A stretch of 64,000 nt of DNA from Candidatus Heimdallarchaeota archaeon (GTDB lineage Archaea > Asgardarchaeota > Heimdallarchaeia > Heimdallarchaeales > Kariarchaeaceae), in NCBI GenBank assembly GCA_030149205.1, contig JASBSB010000004.1:207078-271077 (forward strand), given 5' to 3'. Numbering within the stretch: the first letter of the stretch is position 1; every line of letters starts with the position of its first letter. The notes below the pieces were generated by a model. The model was given only the letters and a program-made list of their open reading frames with translations. It made no database searches and was not told the DNA's origin. Shown here in pieces: positions 7,726 to 17,452 of this stretch. Position numbers and translations under genes: made by a program.

Positions 7726-10700
7726 TTAGGCTTTCCACTGAGGCATAGCCATAAAATTGGTTACCAACGTACCAAATTCAGAAACAAACAGTGGGTCAGA
7801 AGTTACTATCCCATAGGGTTCTTTAGAGTTTAAAGGTCTTGCAACCATTATCTCCTCGGCATCTCGGGTAACTATAACCATGTTCATTCCTCCTCGATAT
7901 CTTGATTCGTCATGCTCCCTAAGTTGTATGTTGTTTTCACTTTTACGTAGAAACTCAACTATTTTTTCATCCTCTGAAGTATGCTGCTTTCGGTCGGTAA
8001 TAATTGTAACTGCTGTTCTACTATATTCCTCCCAAATCTTCGGATTCAACCAATCAATATTAGGAGAAATAATGGTGAGCTTTGATTTAGTTCGACTTAT
8101 GATACCATTGAGATTCGCTTCAACTGCCTCTTTAGAAGCGTCTACATAGGTAGTTTCAATGATCTTAGGCTCTATCCCTTCACTAGTTTCCGCTATTGTT
8201 TTTAGTAATTTTATAGATTTCGCAGTTGCTTGCAGAGTTTCTTCAATAATACCAGGGATCTGTTCTATTGATTGTAATACATTCCCTTCATTTTTAGAAT
8301 TCAATTCCTTAAGTGTCGTTGTTAGTTTTGAACTTAAACTATCAAGATCATTGTTTACTGTTGAATAGTTGGATTGAAGATTAGAGATAGCTTCATTGTA
8401 CACTTTTTGAATGAATTCAGAGAATTTTACATAATTTCCTTCAATCCCTTTGTCCACAATCTCTATATACTCATCGTTTACTTTATCAAGAGATTCATAA
8501 ATGCCTTTGAGCATTGTACTTGCGCTTTCTGATGCCTTAACAACTGAATCCTCAATTACCTTAGTTGGTTGGTTTGTGGCTGATTTTAATCCTTCAATCT
8601 CATTCTGAATAAACTCAGACACAGTCTCATTAGTGTTTTGCACTGAAGAATTCACTGAAGTTAAAAGCTCATTTAACTGCTCAGTCGTCAAATTTTGATG
8701 ATTTAAGGTTAAGGATTTCATTGACTCAACTTGGGTTGAATAAATCTTTAAATGAGATTTATCAATTTCCTTTGTTTTATTCATCACCGATGTTCTAAAC
8801 TTTTCTATGGATTTATTAAAATCAGTTTGTAGTTTCTCTCTCAACTTCTCTACTGATACAATTAGTTCTTTTGAATATGAATCAATTTTCTTTACCTCTG
8901 TATCAATTTTAGAGAATCCCGTAAGAGACTTATTAAAATTGGTTGAAAGTGCTTTTTCTACTATTGCTTTTTCTTTTTCAACAGATGCTTTAAAATCCTT
9001 ATCTAGATTATTTGTGTCTGTTTTGATGGTAGCTAGTGGCTTTGACACATTTGTTGTTAATGAGTCAGTTGATTTCTTAATCCCCTTAACTGCTGATTGG
9101 ACTGCTTTGACTATGGATCCCACCGTCTCTTTCGTGTTCTTATCTTGAGTATTTTGTGTCGAATTGATAGTTTGTCCTGTCAATTTAATTATTTCGTCTT
9201 TAACCATACCGAGGTCTTCAGAGAATTTTTCAAACGAATCATCAATTAATTTAGACTGTTCTTCTAATCCCTCATCTAAATTGGAAGATTCTTTTGCCAC
9301 AATTTCTTTGATTTCCTTACTTTTGGTCTCGACTGTTGTAGAAAGAACAGCTTTAACCTTGTCTACAATTTCATTCACTGATTCTAAACTTTGGTTTGCA
9401 ATTTGTTTTACAAAAGTGTTTAATTCCGTCTCATGAGTACCTATCACTTTTGAGATTCCATCTGCTGTTTTACGGATTTTATCCTCAAATTCATCTTTTA
9501 GAGTCTCTATTGTTGAATTTATTGATGTTATCTCTCCGTCAACAACTTCAATTAATTCAGATTGGAATGAATTTAGAAGTTCTACCAATTGATTAACAGC
9601 TTCAGAAATCCCTTCCATACTAGACTCTTGATTTATCAAGATTCTGTTTTCTTTGGAGTTGCCTTCAACACCAGTTGCTAGGTATTGTGCCTTCGAAATC
9701 ATTTCGGTAACAGGCGACACAAAATATTTATTTAGCTCAGAAGACACTGTACCCTCAAATTTGGTGACAATTTCAAGACTAGAGGAAACCAATGTTTCCT
9801 TAAATGTCTCCTCATAATTTAGAATATCAGTTGTAAAAGTTGCCAGTACAGACCCGTAAGAGTTAGATTGATCATCAATTAAGTTTTCAACTCGTTCTAA
9901 TTCATCCTGAACTGTTCTACTCAAACTATCTAATACTTCACCTTGAGTGGTCTCCGTATCACTCAAGGCATCGCCCAAGAATTTATCCAAGGATTGGGAA
10001 AGTCTACCAAAATCATTGGTTACACGTTTATGCTCTTCTAGTTTTTGTATGACGAAATCCTTTTTCCCGAATAACCCCTTTGTGTTTGATTCTAAGGCAA
10101 CTTCAAGTTCTCTAAGATGCTGACTTGTTTTTTCTTTGAATGCCTCAAATTCTCGCTTTAAATTTCCAAGTTGGTCCTGATGATCATTAAATATCCTTTC
10201 AATATCAGTGGGTAGTTGTTCCCTTATATTTACAATATTTAATTCAAAATCAGACTTAAATTGTTTTAGCTTCGTTAGATTTGTGTTTTGTACTTTAGAG
10301 CTTGCACCGTTAAATCTGGACTCAGCATCAGAACAAGATTTTTTAAACTCTTCAAGCTGATTTTCTCTAACATCAGCTATGAGTTTCATAGAATTATCGA
10401 TTAATTTCTTACTTGCAGCAGATGCTTCAATTTGTAATGATTCTGCATCATTATTTAAATCGGTGATTTGTTCATTCATCCTCGCAATAATATCTTCATG
10501 GGTTTCTCTATAATTTGTTAATTTATCTAGAGTCTGGTCAATTGCATTTTGAACCGAAGTACTGATTGTGTTGACAGATTGAACTTTTTGCTCGGTTGTG
10601 TTGGACACAAACTCCTTGACATATTTTTCGAGTGATTGTAATTTTTCATCGGAGATTTCAGTAACATTATCTTGAGTTTCACTTGATAATGAGTTATTTT

Positions 10701-12162
10701 TAGACTCCGTATTTTCAACCATCTTGTCTAAATTTGTTGAGACGTCAGAAATCAGATCTCCTAACCCAGACTCTAAGTCTGTCCTTGTATCATTTAAGAA
10801 TTTAGTCACTTCATTTACAAGAAGATTCAAATTCTCTTTTACAAGATTAACAGTATTTCCTGACTCCTGCTTTAATGTCTCTTTGAACTCCGTATTAACA
10901 GATTTAATCTGTTCAAAAATCTTGGTGAAATCACTATTAACCTTTTTGTTTAATATATCGAGGTCTGATTTCAATTTTGTATTTGTCGTTTCTAATATCT
11001 TGGTTAAATCTTTTTCCGTAGAATTTAGGTTTTTGGTAACTGCATCAAGAATCTGTTTTAACCCTTCTAGTGCAGTGGATTGTGTTGATTCAATGGAAGA
11101 CAATAGGAGGCCTTGAATATTTTCAATACTAGCTATTAAGCTTTGACTAAATTTATCTAAGGAAGTTTTGGCGACATCAATTGATTCTGATTTCAAAGCA
11201 TCCTTTACTTTGATTAAATCTGCAAGAGTTGTTAGTATTAATTTAGAAGAGTCCTTTGAAGTTTTTTTCAATGATTCGAGAAGATCCACAAAATTTTGAT
11301 GAACATCTGTTGTAACATTCTCACCAGCTTCGTTTGCTGATTTGTTTATTGTCTTCGAAATTTCATCAACTGAGGAGTTAAGTGACTTATCTATCTCTAT
11401 GATATCAGTCAACTGTTTGTCTGTTATTTCAGAGAGGCTCTGGGTGATAGCTGTTGTACGTGCATTTGTATTCATCGCCACCTCATTAACATATTCTTGG
11501 ATTTCACCTGTTATCTCATTTCGAGTGTTCTCAAGGTCTGCTGAAAATTTGTCAAATAATTGTTTAATGGACTCCGATTGTTCAGTCTTTTGTATTTGAA
11601 GCTTTTCATCTGCAGTTTTGAGATCAACACTTAGTTTACTTAAAGGAGCTATGATTACTTGTTTTATTTCATTACCGAGTTCTTTCCCTTTAGTTTTTAA
11701 ATTAGAATCTGAAAGTGTGACTTCCTCTTTTAGTGTAGCGCTTTGTTGTTCTGTAACTTTTTTAACATCGTTTTCAAATTCATTTAGGGTTTTATCCTTG
11801 TTTCCGATAAAATCATCTAATTCAGAGTCAATTTTTGATTTTGTTGTATCCCAGCTACTTTTTACCTCATCACTGACTACTGCCAGCTTTTGTGATAGTT
11901 TTTCGCTAAGGTCTGCTGAAAGTGCTATTTTTGGAGAAACTGGGATAAAAATACTCATTTCACCATTTGTTGATTTTACTTCTTTAACAAGACCCTTAGT
12001 TTTAAGTTGGTCTACCGCTCCTCTAATCTCTTCCAAACTGGTAGAGTCAATATATGTGTAAATTTGTCCTAAGGTTCTAAACCCAAAAGTAACTAGATTA
12101 GTATAGGTTTTTGCCTCTATTTCCGAAAATCCGAGATCACTTAATTCTGTTGCTATGCTCAT
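7726..12162 (-). CDS. Giant coiled-coil protein with TrmB-type HTH head and TrmB-like C-terminal domain
   Basis: A 1478-residue soluble protein. Residues 1-85 are a TrmB-type winged helix (LSDLGFSEIEAKTYTNL opening, then a recognition helix and KGLVKEV before the wing). Residues about 95-1290 are almost entirely predicted coiled coil: heptad-rich, full of K, E, S, T, N and D, with very few prolines or aromatic residues. Residues about 1300-1478 are globular (SKLTIISPNIDWL, TAVTIITDR, MNMVIVTRD) and resemble the phospholipase-D-like effector domain of TrmB regulators, but no HxK catalytic motif is visible. Ordinary TrmB proteins are 250-350 residues, so the coiled coil is an enormous insertion. 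The start ATG abuts the stop codon of the upstream coiled-coil gene (TAGATG), implying translational coupling. A DNA-binding filament, tether or chromosome-organising role is inference. Confidence 0.75.
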   Translation of the reverse strand: MSIATELSDLGFSEIEAKTYTNLVTFGFRTLGQIYTYIDSTSLEEIRGAVDQLKTKGLVKEVKSTNGEMSIFIPVSPKIALSADLSEKLSQKLAVVSDEVKSSWDTTKSKIDSELDDFIGNKDKTLNEFENDVKKVTEQQSATLKEEVTLSDSNLKTKGKELGNEIKQVIIAPLSKLSVDLKTADEKLQIQKTEQSESIKQLFDKFSADLENTRNEITGEIQEYVNEVAMNTNARTTAITQSLSEITDKQLTDIIEIDKSLNSSVDEISKTINKSANEAGENVTTDVHQNFVDLLESLKKTSKDSSKLILTTLADLIKVKDALKSESIDVAKTSLDKFSQSLIASIENIQGLLLSSIESTQSTALEGLKQILDAVTKNLNSTEKDLTKILETTNTKLKSDLDILNKKVNSDFTKIFEQIKSVNTEFKETLKQESGNTVNLVKENLNLLVNEVTKFLNDTRTDLESGLGDLISDVSTNLDKMVENTESKNNSLSSETQDNVTEISDEKLQSLEKYVKEFVSNTTEQKVQSVNTISTSVQNAIDQTLDKLTNYRETHEDIIARMNEQITDLNNDAESLQIEASAASKKLIDNSMKLIADVRENQLEEFKKSCSDAESRFNGASSKVQNTNLTKLKQFKSDFELNIVNIREQLPTDIERIFNDHQDQLGNLKREFEAFKEKTSQHLRELEVALESNTKGLFGKKDFVIQKLEEHKRVTNDFGRLSQSLDKFLGDALSDTETTQGEVLDSLSRTVQDELERVENLIDDQSNSYGSVLATFTTDILNYEETFKETLVSSSLEIVTKFEGTVSSELNKYFVSPVTEMISKAQYLATGVEGNSKENRILINQESSMEGISEAVNQLVELLNSFQSELIEVVDGEITSINSTIETLKDEFEDKIRKTADGISKVIGTHETELNTFVKQIANQSLESVNEIVDKVKAVLSTTVETKSKEIKEIVAKESSNLDEGLEEQSKLIDDSFEKFSEDLGMVKDEIIKLTGQTINSTQNTQDKNTKETVGSIVKAVQSAVKGIKKSTDSLTTNVSKPLATIKTDTNNLDKDFKASVEKEKAIVEKALSTNFNKSLTGFSKIDTEVKKIDSYSKELIVSVEKLREKLQTDFNKSIEKFRTSVMNKTKEIDKSHLKIYSTQVESMKSLTLNHQNLTTEQLNELLTSVNSSVQNTNETVSEFIQNEIEGLKSATNQPTKVIEDSVVKASESASTMLKGIYESLDKVNDEYIEIVDKGIEGNYVKFSEFIQKVYNEAISNLQSNYSTVNNDLDSLSSKLTTTLKELNSKNEGNVLQSIEQIPGIIEETLQATAKSIKLLKTIAETSEGIEPKIIETTYVDASKEAVEANLNGIISRTKSKLTIISPNIDWLNPKIWEEYSRTAVTIITDRKQHTSEDEKIVEFLRKSENNIQLREHDESRYRGGMNMVIVTRDAEEIMVARPLNSKEPYGIVTSDPLFVSEFGTLVTNFMAMPQWKA

Positions 12163-13473
12163 CTAAACATCCCTCGTATCTTTAATTATGCTATTTAACA
12201 AATTGTTAAGAATTTTTTCAATATCCTTAAATTGATCATTCATCTCTTTGCTACCAGATTTACTCAGGTCTTTTGCTTGATCTGTTAGTTTCTTTAGATT
12301 CGAAATAAACCGTTGGGTATTTAGATTTGATTGCTCATTATAATGAGTTTTTGTTTCGTTTAAAATTTTCTTAAAATCAGTTGAAAGAATATTAATTTGT
12401 GTTTCAACTAAGGATTTGTTTTCGTTTCCCAACTTCTCAATTTCAGACCTTAATGTTGCAAATGACTTTATGGCATCTTTCCTGTTGTTTTGGAGTTGAC
12501 TATTTATAATCTGAAGAGTGTTCTGAATTTGTTTGGATTGTTCTTCTGTCAAAGAATCAATATTTGAATATAAATTCTGTTTTAAAACCTCTACTTCACC
12601 CCTTATTTCTCCAAGAGTTGACCTTGTTTTATTAAGGTGTGTATCCAACAAATGAACCATTTGTTTGTTGTAGGCATCTATAATATTTTTAAGAGTTCCT
12701 TCAAGTTCTCCTTCAAATGAAAGGACAGTGTCTTGAAGTTCCGCAACCTCCAGAGAAAAGTGAGAATCGATTTCACTGTGCAACCTTGCAAGATTTGATT
12801 GTAAGTGATTTATTGTATCACTTATAATTTCATTTACAGCTTCTTTTGTCCCTGCAACTCCGCTAAATACTTTCTCTACCTTAGACCCTATAGCGTCTTG
12901 AAATTCATCCTTCAGATTCACTAGAGATTCAGACAATACCTCTTCGTTAAGTTCTAATATAGTTTTTAGTTCTGAATTTACCTCGTCATTTTTTGCCGCA
13001 ATTAGGTCCAAGGATTTGACCGTAGATTCAGTTCCTAATGATTGTAAGCTTTTTGTGTATTTCTCAAAATTAGAATTTTGAGTGTTGAGATTATCAGTGA
13101 CTAAAGAATTCAAAGTATCAAGAGTTAAGACAAGGGTTGATTCTTCTTGATCGATTATCTGCTTACTGTACTCCTCCATGTTTGCAAAATTTGTGTTCAA
13201 ATCCTCTTCCATATTTTTAATATCTGAGGTGCTCTGTTGGTCTAACTGATTTAGGTCTTGAGTAATTTTGTCTGTTGTCTCTTCATTAGATTTTTTTATT
13301 GATTTAATAATCTGAGATTCATTTTCCTCAACATTTTGCCCAAACTGCTGTATTTTTGACTCCATCTTACCCTTTAGGGAACTCAATTCATTGTTAATTT
13401 CATTGGTTTTTGCTGAGACCTTTTCATTTATTGACTTCAATCTATTTTTGTAAATATTCTCTTCTTCTGCCAT
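12163..13473 (-). CDS. Coiled-coil protein of unknown function
   Basis: A 436-residue protein that is predicted coiled coil almost from end to end, with strong heptads, high Glu/Lys/Asn/Ser/Gln content and only one cysteine-free, proline-poor helical register visible. There is no signal peptide, membrane helix or enzymatic motif. It resembles the coiled-coil section of the 1478-residue protein encoded immediately downstream, so the two may assemble together. GGTGAG precedes the ATG; the gap to the ATPase gene upstream is 9 nt, and the stop codon touches the next start. No family is recognised. Confidence 0.75.
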   Translation of the reverse strand: MAEEENIYKNRLKSINEKVSAKTNEINNELSSLKGKMESKIQQFGQNVEENESQIIKSIKKSNEETTDKITQDLNQLDQQSTSDIKNMEEDLNTNFANMEEYSKQIIDQEESTLVLTLDTLNSLVTDNLNTQNSNFEKYTKSLQSLGTESTVKSLDLIAAKNDEVNSELKTILELNEEVLSESLVNLKDEFQDAIGSKVEKVFSGVAGTKEAVNEIISDTINHLQSNLARLHSEIDSHFSLEVAELQDTVLSFEGELEGTLKNIIDAYNKQMVHLLDTHLNKTRSTLGEIRGEVEVLKQNLYSNIDSLTEEQSKQIQNTLQIINSQLQNNRKDAIKSFATLRSEIEKLGNENKSLVETQINILSTDFKKILNETKTHYNEQSNLNTQRFISNLKKLTDQAKDLSKSGSKEMNDQFKDIEKILNNLLNSIIKDTRDV

Positions 13474-13482
13474 AATCTCACC

Positions 13483-15153
13483 TTAATTTGTTATATAATT
13501 TTGCTTTTCAAAATAAGCCTTGTGTACGGGTAACTCTTCGAATGATATAATTGCCTGGTTTCTGGTCTGTTGAGCAGATTTCTTTTCATTAGCCTCGAGA
13601 AACGATTTTATTGATTTTTGATAGATTGACCGAGCTGCGTAATGGAACATCTTAAGGTCAATCTGATCCGCATGACGACGGTACCTCCTCCCAGCTTCTC
13701 GATAGTTTGCAATTGATCTCCATTCAATTCCCGCCTTTTTAAAATACCTCCCTGATTTGTGGTAAATTTCTGCAGCATAATAATTGTGATCTTTCATTGC
13801 AAATTTCTTAGCGATTTGTTCTGAAAGTTCTCCCAACCTCTCATAATTTTGTATCTTTTCTAACCCTGAGGTAGATATATCTAAAAACTCCAAGGATGTA
13901 TTGATTAAACCATTTTCCAATGCAATTTCTGAGGTTTTAGCAAATTCTGTGGCTAAACTAAAAATCAAGTTACGATCCGAAATATTTCCCATCGTTCGTT
14001 TAATGATATTTACATCCTCTTCATAAGGAAGTTGTTTTTCACTTGAAAGTGATTGAACTCTAGACAGGAGGAGTAATATCTCAGTTCTTGGGTCGATTGG
14101 TAAAAATACCTGTTTGATTAATTCCCAGATTGCAGGACTAATAAAACTATAGAATTCACCATCCTGAATTAAAATTAATCCTTCTTGTAGTCTCTTTATA
14201 GTTTCGATGTCGCTATGGGCAGTCAAGTCTGACTTTTTAAAATGATTTACTTCTGACTTTGACATTTGTGATAAGAGTTCAACTTCAATGTTAGATAGAC
14301 CAAACGCTATCTGCAACATTCCAGAAGTGATCTTGGTAAAATCAAGGTTATGAGAGAGCAGATATTGTCGTAATTTAATGTCAAATGGGAGTCGTGTTGA
14401 AACACTTAGAATTTGTTCTCTTTGTGTTTTTATTAATTTTCCAATACGACGCATCATAAGTTCAGCATCCTTGAAATCAAAAGCACTGATCGTTATTTCT
14501 TTGCAGATCCCCTCTGGACATTTAATCAAATGTTGTGTAGATTTTAAACCGGTGGTCACAAAAAATAAATTATATCCTCGTTTGTGCGATTCTGTAATTA
14601 TACTCCTTATAAGATCGAAAACAGAGTATTGTTCATAATATGAAATTCTTTCTAGATTGTCAAGAAACACTCCAATTTTTTGTCTTTCCTGTTTAAATTT
14701 GGAATTCACCTTATCCAAATTTTCAAAAAAAAGTGTAAGAAATTCGTTCCTATTTTGTTCTGAAATTTCCTTTTTGAAAAACAGTTTGCTTTGTGCTAAT
14801 GAAACCTCTCCAATGCTGGTTCCAGTTTTTTTCTGAATAAAACTTCTCCATTCAGGAGAAAGGTTATCTAGCTTTTCCTTAAAGCCATTAAAAAGTGAAA
14901 CCATGTTATCAGGGTTAATTGGAACCTCCAAGCTAAAGACTATCGCTCCCCTCGTCATTGCTGTTTCCATAAATTTTCTCATTAATGATGATTTACCCGA
15001 GCCTGCAACTCCAGAAATATGAAACCAGTTAGGAGCGGGTTGGTCATTAATTATCTCTTTGATAGTCTCATCAAATAGGTTTAATTCATCAACTCTTCCA
15101 ACAAAATCATTGGGGTTAACCAGTGAGATTACTTCTTCAAATGAGATTTCCAT
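13483..15153 (-). CDS. STAND/AAA-like P-loop ATPase with C-terminal helical repeats
   Basis: A 556-residue cytoplasmic ATPase. An N-terminal FVGRVDELNLF motif, as in ORC/STAND NTPases, precedes Walker A GVAGSGKSS at about 48-56 and Walker B IGVFLDN at 160-166. A winged-helix-like segment follows at about 270-345. The last 200 residues form TPR-like helical repeats (AAEIYHKSGRYFKKAG, then YREAGRRYRRHAD). STAND ATPases use repeats to sense partners and switch between states. The gene sits between the membrane genes and the coiled-coil genes of the cluster, 9 nt before the next start, so it may power or gate assembly. The specific function is unknown. Confidence 0.8.
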   Translation of the reverse strand: MEISFEEVISLVNPNDFVGRVDELNLFDETIKEIINDQPAPNWFHISGVAGSGKSSLMRKFMETAMTRGAIVFSLEVPINPDNMVSLFNGFKEKLDNLSPEWRSFIQKKTGTSIGEVSLAQSKLFFKKEISEQNRNEFLTLFFENLDKVNSKFKQERQKIGVFLDNLERISYYEQYSVFDLIRSIITESHKRGYNLFFVTTGLKSTQHLIKCPEGICKEITISAFDFKDAELMMRRIGKLIKTQREQILSVSTRLPFDIKLRQYLLSHNLDFTKITSGMLQIAFGLSNIEVELLSQMSKSEVNHFKKSDLTAHSDIETIKRLQEGLILIQDGEFYSFISPAIWELIKQVFLPIDPRTEILLLLSRVQSLSSEKQLPYEEDVNIIKRTMGNISDRNLIFSLATEFAKTSEIALENGLINTSLEFLDISTSGLEKIQNYERLGELSEQIAKKFAMKDHNYYAAEIYHKSGRYFKKAGIEWRSIANYREAGRRYRRHADQIDLKMFHYAARSIYQKSIKSFLEANEKKSAQQTRNQAIISFEELPVHKAYFEKQNYITN

Positions 15154-15237
15154 GTTATCCTAACCTTGTTCAAATTAGTTTAAGCGGTAACCTATAAAAT
15201 TCTAACCTTCTAGTAAAAAGAAATTGTTCGCTATTTG

Positions 15238-17451
15238 TTAGATGTTTATTGTAAGTGAGTCTCTCACCCCAGCTAATGGATAGTTTGGATCTATCTTGAG
15301 TATTGATTTTATACCAATCTTTACTAAGTCCTTATACGGGTGCTCTTCTATTGTTGTGACCATTCGGTTCAAAGAGTTTATGCTTTCTAGCTCACCCAAA
15401 GCCCATAATGCTGAAATTTTAACTTGGATGTTCGGATGAGACAAGAGGTCTCTAATGGTACCTTCAGAAAATTTATAATGTTTTAACCCTAATCCAATGA
15501 CCAATCCACAGATTGATCCTTCAGTTAATTTCTCTTCCTTCAATTTATTAAGTAACTCTTCATCTGTGTAGTATTCAAGTTTGCTTGATAGCAAAATAGA
15601 ACCCAACTTAACCATCTCATGAGGGTGATTCTCTAATTCCTTATATATTTTTGAAAATTGATCCTGTGAGCGAAAAATCACCCACCTAAATGTCTCCTTT
15701 CTACCTTTGTATCCTATACCGACTGCATAATCTGAGTCTATCTCTTCCAAGTCCTCAGGAAATACCACTAAAAGAAAAGGAAGAAAAAGTGGAAGTGTTC
15801 GCCAACTAAAATGTGAAATTGCTGCCTGACTTCCAATAATATAAAACATAGAAATCCCGAGTAAATACAAACTTGAAATTACCCGTGGCCTCCAGGAGCG
15901 GGAGAAAAAATATCCATAGAGTTGAGCTCTTCTCATAAAGAAGAAGGCAAATGAAAATGCTACAGCTGGACCTACAACAAATAAAAGTATATAATAAAGA
16001 ACATTTAATGATGTTAGCTGTTCAATTTGTCTGTATACAGCATAAATGAATAGTAGATATAAATAAAGAAGACCAAAAATTAACCCGAACATTCTTGGAT
16101 TTGAAAACCTGTTTGATTTGACTGTAAGGAGTTTACTTTCCTCTAAATAGTCAAGGTCTGGTTTCACAACCAGAGGGTAAAGATGATTCAAATTAAAGGT
16201 CTCTTCTTTAATAGTTAATTGTATTAACGGATCTGGATCTGGGAAATATTTAAACAGAATTGGTAAGACAAACCTAAGAATCACAATTGCAATAATAAAT
16301 CCGAGAACTAATCCTATTATGGAAGTGGAGACAATGCTTGATGTTGCTGAATTTATTAGGCTGAATATTAATGCAATCACAAAGAAGGCAAGGATTATTA
16401 AGAATAATGATTTATATTCCCGTCTAATACCAATATATGCTGATTTAAAGAATTCTATGGTATCCTGATACCCCAAAATCAATGATACAGGAGAAAGTAT
16501 TAAAAGAGCAATCCCCAGAAAATTCAAAAATGTAAAGGTCTGTGAGGTAAAGAAGGCCCCACTTGAAAGAAATGGAATATAGCTATCAACAAATAAGGTT
16601 AATAGCTCTTTAGAAACATCTTGGAAGAGTGAATTTGGCTGTAAAAGTGGAACTAAAACCGCAAAAAGTAAAACTGACCAGAAATTTTTTGTCTTTAAGA
16701 GTATAAACCCAGCAATTATTCCATAAGTAAAATTCAATACAAAAACCAAAGAAACTGATCCCCAAGCAGAAGGTGAGAATATTCCCATAATGTTTACAAA
16801 TGAAATTGCTTGAATTATTGCCACAACCAAAATTGAGACACCTAATCCAAGTTTGTTTATTCTCGAATAATTTAATAATACGCCCCTAAGTAATATTTCT
16901 ACTGCAATATAACTTAATATGAAAGAAATAAAAATTATGATTCGTTCACCTATTAAATTCGTAGCAGGTTTAATCTGAGTATAAACGCTAATAGTAAAGC
17001 TATCTATTGAAAATTGATTACTATTGAACAGAAATATAGTTTGCTGACCAAAAATTGAGACTAAAGATTGAGTGAAAATAAATTGGAACAGCAAATACAA
17101 ACCAACACCCATGAAGGTTAAATAGAGAGTAAATAACTTCGATTTCCTTCCAAGGATAGGGCTATAGTTCATTTTTTCTTGACTCATTTTATTCATCGAT
17201 GCAAGAATAGTCAAAAATGGAATTAAAAATGCTATTGCAAGTGAAGAATTAATAATGAATCGGTATTGACCAGGGAAACCCCCGTTAATTATATCTCCAA
17301 CATTTCCAAGAAGAGCTCCAAGTACATTATTTCCAAAGATAAAGCCCATGATTAGACCAATTAAATAAGCTGGGAATAGGATTCCGTAATAGAAATTCAA
17401 AAATTGAGGTCCATTTATCTTATTAATCCAATTTTCTGACAATTTACTCAT
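15238..17451 (-). CDS. Polytopic membrane protein, degenerate CPBP-like, with C-terminal HEAT-like repeats
   Basis: The 737-residue protein has a dozen or more hydrophobic segments up to about residue 560, then a soluble region ending in HEAT-like helices (LSHPNIQVKISALWALGEL). Part of the membrane region (about residues 185-280) resembles CPBP/Abi prenyl-endopeptidase domains, but the EExxxR motif reads VEILLR and the later catalytic histidines are not evident, so it is probably not an active protease. I chose the ATG at 17451 rather than a TTG nine codons upstream: GGAGG precedes it and only one base separates it from the stop codon of the previous gene. It probably couples the surface protein encoded upstream to the cytoplasmic ATPase and coiled-coil proteins. 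Confidence 0.65.
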   Translation of the reverse strand: MSKLSENWINKINGPQFLNFYYGILFPAYLIGLIMGFIFGNNVLGALLGNVGDIINGGFPGQYRFIINSSLAIAFLIPFLTILASMNKMSQEKMNYSPILGRKSKLFTLYLTFMGVGLYLLFQFIFTQSLVSIFGQQTIFLFNSNQFSIDSFTISVYTQIKPATNLIGERIIIFISFILSYIAVEILLRGVLLNYSRINKLGLGVSILVVAIIQAISFVNIMGIFSPSAWGSVSLVFVLNFTYGIIAGFILLKTKNFWSVLLFAVLVPLLQPNSLFQDVSKELLTLFVDSYIPFLSSGAFFTSQTFTFLNFLGIALLILSPVSLILGYQDTIEFFKSAYIGIRREYKSLFLIILAFFVIALIFSLINSATSSIVSTSIIGLVLGFIIAIVILRFVLPILFKYFPDPDPLIQLTIKEETFNLNHLYPLVVKPDLDYLEESKLLTVKSNRFSNPRMFGLIFGLLYLYLLFIYAVYRQIEQLTSLNVLYYILLFVVGPAVAFSFAFFFMRRAQLYGYFFSRSWRPRVISSLYLLGISMFYIIGSQAAISHFSWRTLPLFLPFLLVVFPEDLEEIDSDYAVGIGYKGRKETFRWVIFRSQDQFSKIYKELENHPHEMVKLGSILLSSKLEYYTDEELLNKLKEEKLTEGSICGLVIGLGLKHYKFSEGTIRDLLSHPNIQVKISALWALGELESINSLNRMVTTIEEHPYKDLVKIGIKSILKIDPNYPLAGVRDSLTINI

Positions 17452-17452
17452 C

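Noticed and set aside
10724..12061. Plus-strand open frames of up to 147 codons inside the giant coiled-coil gene
   Set aside because: They are antisense to a clear coding gene, have serine/phenylalanine-rich translations typical of the complement of Lys/Glu/Asn-rich coiled coils, and lack start signals.
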